From positions 662,853-726,852 of the forward strand of contig BCIK01000011.1 in NCBI GenBank assembly GCA_039545295.1: DNA of 64,000 nucleotides, given 5' to 3'. A program made the translations under genes and the position numbers. The DNA is from Udeniomyces pyricola. Lineage: Eukaryota > Basidiomycota > Tremellomycetes > Cystofilobasidiales > Mrakiaceae. The notes beneath the pieces were generated by a model. It had not been told where the DNA came from and made no database searches. It worked only from the letters and a program-made list of their open reading frames with translations. Shown piece after piece: positions 56,964-64,000 of the stretch. Numbering within the stretch: position 1 is the stretch's first letter; each line of letters opens with the position of its first letter.

Positions 56964-59900
56964 ATGGCTGCTGCTGCCCCTACCGATGCGCCGTCCTATG
57001 CGTTTGCGACGCTGATATCCTCGCCCGAATACCTGTACGTTGACCAATCTCATCCTCACCTGGGCAAATCGATAATCGCCGATACCCAGTCAACCGGTTC
57101 CATTGCACAACTCGCTCCAGATGCTTCCCCTCCCCTTTTTCCGACTTTACTTTTCTTCTTGGCTTCGTGTTTCCCATCGCTCTCGTTGCCGAGCTCATCA
57201 GATCAACTTCGTGCTCTCCTATGCGTCTGCTTCTTCGCTCCAATACGCCCCTCTTTTTTTTTTGCCCAGCCCCGGTGCCCTCGTCCTAGCGGCGGCCTTG
57301 CGCGCTCTTCACCCCAAGAGATCGTCCCCCGTGCCGTTCAAGCTCGTTTGCCTTGTCACGCCCGAAACGGTCGACGCCGGTTCGATCGGCAAGCTGAGGG
57401 AAGCCTTCGACCTTGTCGTCGGGGTCGAAATGCTCGAGCATGAGGGTCAAGCCGATGGTCTCAAGTTGCTCGGTGAGTACAGAAGTTGTTTATTGCGAAA
57501 CGGTATTCAAAGCCAAGAACGACGCGAACAAAGGAAAGACAAAAGATGGGGGGGAGAACGAGATGAGAAACCCCGGGCGGTTCCCGTCCGTCCGGTCCGG
57601 CTAGGCTTCGTGGAGAGTGGAGAGAAAAGGCCTGGATGGGGAAACCTTCTTCTCGTGACACTTGGATGGGTGTGGGCTGGCTTAGTGATGGGATCAAGAA
57701 AATTATGCTGACTACGGTGGGATTGCTCTCTTGCTCGATACGTGCCATCACATTCCTCTAGGTCGGCCCGACCTGTATTCCGTCCTTTCCAAGCTGCACG
57801 TCTTCCGTCTCACGCCCTTCACAAAGATTGTCTTTCTCGATGCCGATGTCTTGCCTCTCAAGTCTCTATCCCATCTTTTCGCTATCCCACATCCGTAAGT
57901 CGTCTTTCTTTCCATCATACACGCTGGTAAATCGCATGACCCGCAACAGACGGCATCAGCGATTGGTGTACTCAGCTCCCCCAATCCTTGGGCTCACTTC
58001 CTTCGTCCCTTCCTTCATCTCGCTCAGCTTCTCTGCCTCGCCCGACACCGGATGGCCAGACTGCTTCAACTCGGGTGTCATGGTCTTGGAACCGAGCGAG
58101 ACGACGTTCGCGGGCATGGTCCAATTACTGAACGAGGGAGATGGCGAAGGCACTTTCGACGGAGGCGACCAAGGGTAAGTTCAGCGTCCTCGCTTTCGCT
58201 GGCACCTCCCAATCGCTGCCAGATCATGCTCATAGCTCAACCCTCCCTTTATGTGCACTCTTAGTATCCTAAACCAGTACTTCAACGGCGAGCAAGGCCG
58301 GCCAGAGTGGAATCGCATCAGCTTCACGTGGGTCGCATCTCCGCTAGGTTCAGCGTAGATGTCAGCGTACATCAAGCACTGTAGCTGATGCGCCTTTGTG
58401 TTCACCCTCGTTTGATTCGATCACTTATCATTACTGCCTTAGCTACAACACTACACCAACCGCAGCTTATACCTACGCTCCGGCATACAAGCACTACGGC
58501 CCCTCGATCCACTGCGTTCATTTCATTGGCGCCCAGAAGCCTTGGGCCTCCATCTCCTACCGCTCTTCACGCAGCTCACCTTCCCCAAGCCTTCCCTACG
58601 ACTACAACTCACTGGTCGACCGGTGGTTTGGCGTCTTTGACAAGTATGTCCGGCCGACGCTGAGCTTATCGGCTGGATCGTTCGCTGTGCCCAAGACGGT
58701 CGCTGCTTGGAACTCAAACGACAACAACGCGACCTCTCAACGATTGGACCTCGAGGAGCTCAAGCAGGTTGCCGAAGAAGGTTGGTGGAAGCGGATCGAT
58801 AGGACCAATGTCGCATCTGGGGGGACCTATCTCGCGTTGCCGCTCGAGGGACGAATCGATCTTATGCGACGCAAACGAGAGCAGCACCAGCAGCAGATCT
58901 CGCATCAACAGGATCACCACCATCAGCAAGCAACTCAACCCCCTCCTATCCCGCCCCCGCCAGTTATTATCTCACCCGAACCAATCCATGCGGGCCAGCG
59001 CTACCTTGCTGTTTGGGACCCGGCTCGCTCGTCTCCGCCCAAAGTTTCAGGTGCTGAGCATCATCAGATGAGAGAACCCATCGAAGGCAGGTACGAGAAC
59101 CAATGGGACGAGCAGGAAGCCCGAAAGCAGAAGGAAGATGACCGTCGCTGGCGTGAAGGTGGTGGAGGTCGTGCTATCTGGGATGTGCCAGCTGAGATGA
59201 GGGACGGCAGGTAAGTGATATCTGCTTTTGATGACTGCGGTGTCTAGTGGTCCATGACGCGGATACTGATTTGGCATGCGGTAACTTTTCATTTGCCTGT
59301 TTTTGTTCCCACCCCTTTCTGGAACAGATACAACATCACGACTGAGCAATGGGCTCCTCCCGCGGCTGCTGGCCAAGTGTTCCCCTGGGAAAGCCGTGTC
59401 CGCCATATGCCTGCCCGTGTCTTCCCTCGAGGTGATACTCCCCCTCCCTCTTTCGGTCCGGCCGAGCACACTTCCACTGGTTCAACTCAAGTCCAAGCTT
59501 CACTAGCCATCGTTTCACCGCCTATCTCCATTCCGCCGCCTCCGCCTCGATCGTTCGATCAGGCGATGCGAGGTTACACCAATGCTTGGGACGACGATCC
59601 TCGGATCGCCGACTACGTCCAACGGCTTGCTGGCGTCGCTCGACCTGGGCCACCTCCTTCTGCCGGCTCCTACAGCTCCAACATTGGTTACGACGAGGAG
59701 AGTGGTGCGACTGGCAACTCCAGGGGTCGAAAGGACGACAGGGGCGACGGCCGGCGACGGGTAGAAAGAAGTCGGGATGGAGGTGAGGAAGGTGACGACG
59801 AAGATGAAGAGGACGAGAGCGAGGAGAGCATCGCGGCCATTCCGTTGCCGAAGAAACGCGACGGGCGAGGTGGAGGAGGAGGTACGGGGTCAGGTGGTAA

Positions 59901-60749
59901 CGGAAGCGGAGCAGGAGGACGATCCAGCACCGGTCGAGCACCTCGTAGTACAGGCTCAGCCGGGGGAGATGGCCACCATGCTTATACTGGCAGCCGAGGT
60001 CAATCTCACAACACCATGTCTCGTGCTGCGCAAACTACGCCCCCTTTGCTCCAGGATATGGCTGTCCAAGCTTCGCCCGCCGACTCGAGTGCTTCGCCGA
60101 CGCCTGGATCGACAACCCCACTCCACCCACCGTCTTACCCTCAAACGGAAATCCCTCCTTCGCTCCCTTACTCGCCAACGCACCATACTGCCGCTTCTCA
60201 GTCTCTTCCTCAACATCACCATCTTCAGAACGCCTCTCATCACCAGCCAGAAGAAGGTCTTCAAGGTCTTAAGCGATACTCTTTCGCGTCCGAGCCATCG
60301 TACTCGAGGGAGTTGGATCCCCGGATGCGAACGGGGTCAAACGACAGCGTGACGAGCCATGGCACGAGTACGGCCGGTGAGGTCATCGTTACCCCGACAG
60401 CGGAGAGGAGGGATTATCATGACATGCATCACACTGGGCTCGAACACCGTTCGCAGACCCGGATCGGCATAGAAAGTGGTGGAAGAGTGAAAGGCCGATC
60501 TTGGGGTAAGCGACCTTTGCAATCTCTTCTGCTTCCTTGTTTGTTTTTTTTTTTCTCCTTTTTTTCCTGTCGCGGTGAGGAATTTTTGGAGTCTGACAGT
60601 GTCGTTCGTTTGATTTTCTTCCCTTATTCTTTCGACCTCTACTTGCTCCATGTGCACATTTTCTCACAGACCCTGCCCGGAACGTCGAGCAGCTAAAGGA
60701 TCAGACTTTGAGCACGCTCGAGCGATACCTGCGTGGAGGAGAGGCATAA
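56964..60749 (+). CDS. GLG1: Glycogenin (self-glucosylating glycogen primer), long C-terminal extension
   Basis: Exon 1 (56964-57034) encodes MAAAAPTDAPSYAFATLISS; exon 2 (57270-57472) starts PGALVLAAALRALHPKRSSP. The GT8 catalytic core follows: RPDLYSVLSKLHVFRLTPFT, KIVFLDADVLPLKSLSHLF (metal-binding DxD), PDTGWPDCFNSGVMVLEPSE, GGDQGILNQYFNGEQGRPEW and HFIGAQKPW. A long low-complexity region then has Gln/His, acidic, Gly and Ser/Pro segments. Two Y-x-N-x-W-D sites (YENQWD, YTNAWD) are candidate C-terminal glucosylation or conserved fungal sites. The last exon ends DPARNVEQLKDQTLSTLERY and LRGGEA; in family terms this terminal helix is the usual place of glycogen synthase binding. Glycogenin transfers glucose from UDP-glucose to its own tyrosine in the cytosol. 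The protein is long for the family. Confidence 0.9.
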
Positions 60750-62494
60750 AAAATGCTTTCCAGAACGCATCGAAGCAAACGCCACCATTTAACCATTCTG
60801 TCTCATTTCCATCATATAGATCATTTTTGCTTTCTCGAATCCATCCTCCATCACGTCCTTCTTTCGACTGAATCTCTCTTTCGATTCTGATCGTTGATCG
60901 CTCCGCTTCGTCTCCTCCGGCGCGTGCGGCGTCCCGCACATAGACACGTATTATACACCGCCCCACTCATTCCACCCAACCCACAAACTCAACCATGTCT
61001 CTTGTTCCTATCCTCTTCTATCCTCGTCTCGTCCGTCTGGGTGAGCCTTTGAGCTCTATGGTTATCCCCAGTCATAGCTACTGTCACTCGGGCTCGACCG
61101 TCATCATCCTCATCCTTCTCAACTTCTTTTTTTTTTTTTTTTTTTTCATCGTTCTCTCGTAAGCGTCTTCTCATATAAACTTCCTACACCCGAACGCCTT
61201 TCTTATCTCTTTTTTCTTTTCGTTTGTTGATTCTAGGTTCGGTTCTTCTTTTTTTTTCTTTACAAATTTCCTCGTCTCTGCATTGCAGACGTTACCTGCG
61301 CGCGCGGGGTTCAAGCTAGCTAGCACTGCTGCATACAAGTCCTAAAAGTCTGTCTACGCTTATTACATACATTTTTCTCTTTTTTTCTTTTCTTTCTTCC
61401 CGCCAATGACTACTAGTATATATTACATCGCTTTCAACCCTTCAATATGTTCCATTTCAGCTTCACTTCTTCCTTTCTTGACTTTTCATTCCGGGTATGC
61501 TTCTTCTTTTTTTTCTTTTACCTTTCTCTCTCTCTCTCTCTCTTTTTTTTTTTTTCTTTCTTCGGTTTCTTTTTCAAAGTCGTCAAATCAATTAAAAATG
61601 AAGAAGAGGATAGATATGAGCATGGATTTTATCAGTTGAGAACTTGCATACTTTTTGTAAGCCAAGCGCGGATCGGACCGGATGTCATACATACCGTACA
61701 CATATATATATATATATATACTGTATATACATATGAGGTGGACGTTAGTACGGCTGCAGGAAAATGTTTTATACAGCTTAGGGCATGCACGTGCACCGGG
61801 TCTAAAAGAAAAAAAAAAAGGAAATGAAAAATAAAATAAAAATGGGTAGTGGAGGTAGACGTGGTACGTTGGGGGTTTGGGTTGATTTGCAAATTTTCTT
61901 TTCTTTCGTTCGTCGGACGCTTGATCGAAGATCTACCATAGTGCTTTGTTCTCTCCCTCCCCCCCCCCCCCTCTGTTTATTTGAAGGGCTTTCGGATCGG
62001 TTACCGTCCCAAGTGACCTGTGAACGTTCGAGTGGAGACTTTGGATACGTACGGATGTCAGGATCGAGCGAGATGAGCCAGAGGGAACGTGTTGTTGTTG
62101 GCTGTGTTGGAACGAGGACTTTCAGATGAGGCAAAACGGCGGCATATTTTGCTTGCTTACATGGCCATATGAAAAATAAAGGGGGAGGGGGGGGGGGGGG
62201 GGGGAGCTAGTGTAGCTGCCAGAAATGGCAGGAAGGTGGATTGGATCGCGCGAGGGGCGTAGGAAAAACATTCATGAAGATATCGAAAGAAAGCAAAAGA
62301 AAGGGGAAAAAGGGAAAGGAAAGAGGGGGAAAAAAGGCGAAGGAGAAGATAAGGGGTAGGTAGGTTCGAGAAAAAAAGGAAAGAAAGATGGAAAGAACAA
62401 GGAACAAAACGAAACATAGACGAACGACATGACAAGAGACCAAAAAAAAAAAAGGAAGAAGAGAAAGAAATGACGAGAAAACTTTTTTCACGAA
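60750..62494. other. Intergenic, poly-T/poly-G-rich
   Basis: This 1.7-kb gap between the convergent glycogenin and WDR75 genes has poly-T (61130-61146, 61500-61560), a (TA)n tract at 61703-61722, a poly-C run at 61958-61971, a poly-G run at 62187-62204 and purine-rich sequence to 62490. No gene is supported. Confidence 0.6.
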
Positions 62495-64000
62495 TCAGTC
62501 TTTCGACTTGCGTTTCCTACCTCCTCCTGACGCACCCACGCCGGGAGAATCCTGATCCATCGCGGCGCTTCCAGCAACAACTTTCGAAGTGGGCGTGGCC
62601 GTGTTCTTCTTAGCGGACGAAGAGGAAGGAATCGTTCCGCTGCCGTTGAGGGATCGACGAGGCGTGGCAGAGGAAGACGAAGGGGGTTTGAGAGAGCCGT
62701 TGTTAGATTTGGTACTAGAAGGGAGACCGTTGGGTTTAGAAGCGGCTGCTTGTTGAGGGGAAGGAGCGGGAGGTGGTGGGTGGGTGGAGTCGATGGAACT
62801 CGCTGTGAATCGTGAATATATCAGAGTCGGGAATGATTTGACAGAAGAGGAAGATTTAGTCAGCAAGAGCATTGGTGCAGACTTGAGACGCAACAACAAC
62901 AAAAAAGAGAATACAGAGGAAGATGATTGTTGCAAAGACGTACCAAAGAGATCCCGGAAGAGACTAGCGAGTCCCGCAACGTGCTCATCGTCAACCGATC
63001 GAACACCCCGAGCAGCGGCTTCTGCGGCTGCGATTCGAGCCGCTTCGGTTCCTTCGTCCACTTCCATTCCATCACCCTCCTCTTCCTCTTGAACGTCTTC
63101 CTCCTCATCTCCATCCTTCCTCAAGTCAAGCACACCCTCCAAAACTTCCTCGTAGATCATGCCCATGTCTGGAAGAACCATGGCAGAACCTTCAAAGAGG
63201 TCCACAAGCGACTTGTAGGCCTTGGGTGCCGTGATGGGACGCGCGCCGACAGCAGCAGTAGCAGCAACCATCGTGGGGGTACCAAAGATTTCATCGAACA
63301 ACGACCGACCGGAAGTCGTTCCATCAGCCGGCGCGCTCGCCGTCGCAAGAGACTGAGTCGAATCGGATGAAGCTTCGAGGTTAGGAAGCGTCTTTTTGTC
63401 GCCGACAAGGAGAACGTCCCACGTGTTGGTGATGACGAGGAGAGCGATCGAAGTCTCTTCGACGGAGAGCGTCGAGGAGGTCGAAGGTGTCGTCGAAGGT
63501 GGGATGGGGTACGCGGCGAGGGACCGAACGAGTTGAGGAACCACTCGTTGACGAACGGGCAGTGGGGATTGAGCGGAAAAGACGGAAAAGGCCGTCGAGG
63601 AGGATGTCGATTGCTCAGAAATGGTGAAGGAAGCGCTGCAAGGATGGCTAACGAGGTGCTCGATAGGCTGGTTGGGCAACGACCAAAGAACTATAGAAAG
63701 GGAATGTAAGGATGAAAGTCAGCAGTGACTCTCATCAAAGCTCACTTAGTAGGTCAAATCCTTGACATGCGTCCATCGAACTACTCACCTGAACCGTTGA
63801 CAAGATCCCAAGTGACCAATCCCTTCTTAGCTCCCGCGCCGACGATCCATCGACCGTCCTTACCAGAGAAAACAACCTTCTTGATCTCGGTCTTGCCAAA
63901 CTCGGAGCAAGCGAGCGTGCCTCGGAGGGTCGAGCTGATAGGGTCCCAAAGGGTCACGACAGAACCCTGGGCGAGCGCAAGGATCGCCCCGTCAGGTGAC
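62495..64000 (-). CDS. WDR75: WDR75/Utp17 (Nan1)-like U3 snoRNP WD40 protein, 3' part only
   Basis: The gene runs off the right edge (5' end outside). The first visible exon (64000 to about 63790) encodes SPDGAILALAQGSVVTLWDP, SSTLRGTLACSEFGKTEIKK and SGKDGRWIVGAGAKKGLVTW, typical WD40 blades. The next exon (about 63690-62945) has WSLPNQPIEHLVSHPCSASF, then a segment with RSLFDEIFGTPTM, KSLVDLFEGSAMVLPDMGMI and an acidic stretch, ending DDEHVAGLASLFRDLFG. The last exon is Ser/Pro/Lys-rich (GGGRKRKSKD, nuclear-localisation-like) and stops at 62495. This C-terminal layout matches WDR75 (yeast Nan1/Utp17), a t-UTP component of the small-subunit processome in the nucleolus. The identification rests on the C-terminal half and on the WD pattern, so it is moderately sure. 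Confidence 0.75.

Overview
The window is nuclear DNA from a fungus, most likely a basidiomycete. Protein genes are cut by many short introns (about 50-250 bp, GT..AG, T-rich before the acceptor). Several exons are only 9-30 nt long. Intergenic DNA carries long poly-G/C and poly-T/A runs. The proteins are clearly eukaryotic: gamma-COP, Rac1, glycogenin, UBE2O, GNL1, TMEM115 and WDR75. I could not place it to class. There is no operon, phage, insertion sequence or CRISPR array.

Layout, left to right. Positions 1-546 are the 3' end of a BAG-domain gene, present again in full and inverted at 27.7-32.7 kb. Then come an alpha/beta hydrolase (+, 2.1-4.1 kb), an unrecognised gene (+, 5.4-6.7), a small secreted RlpA/expansin-like protein (+, 8.2-9.4), a mitochondria-targeted RRM-like protein (-, 10.3-12.7), a Ser-rich single-pass membrane protein (+, 13.2-14.5), a TMEM115/DUF1751 Golgi membrane protein (-, 15.8-18.2), coatomer gamma (+, 18.8-23.1) and Rac1 (+, 23.8-26.5). 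Next are the BAG gene with a large 21-bp minisatellite (-, 27.7-32.7), a second secreted RlpA-like protein (-, 34.1-35.3), a UBE2O-type E2 (-, 36.3-40.6), a helical PPR-like protein (+, about 41.1-43.9), the circularly permuted GTPase GNL1 (+, 44.7-48.0), a large mitochondrial PPR protein (+, 48.8-52.7), a 14-TM-type MFS drug transporter (-, 53.0-56.1), glycogenin (+, 57.0-60.7) and the 3' part of WDR75/Utp17 (-, 62.5 to the end).

The genes are housekeeping and are not functionally clustered. One divergent pair may share more than a promoter region: TMEM115 and gamma-COP both act in Golgi membrane traffic and start about 620 bp apart, head to head.

The most unusual object is the BAG gene. 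A near-perfect array of 74 copies of a 21-bp unit (about 1.55 kb, 7-residue period TPTPASV) lies between the predicted helices of its BAG domain. Other simple repeats occur in its exons, introns and leader. Its last 550 bp recur exactly and in inverted orientation at the left edge of the window. Single Ns in G/C runs lie at 26967 and 27502, just beyond its 3' end, so this part of the assembly needs checking before biology is read into it.
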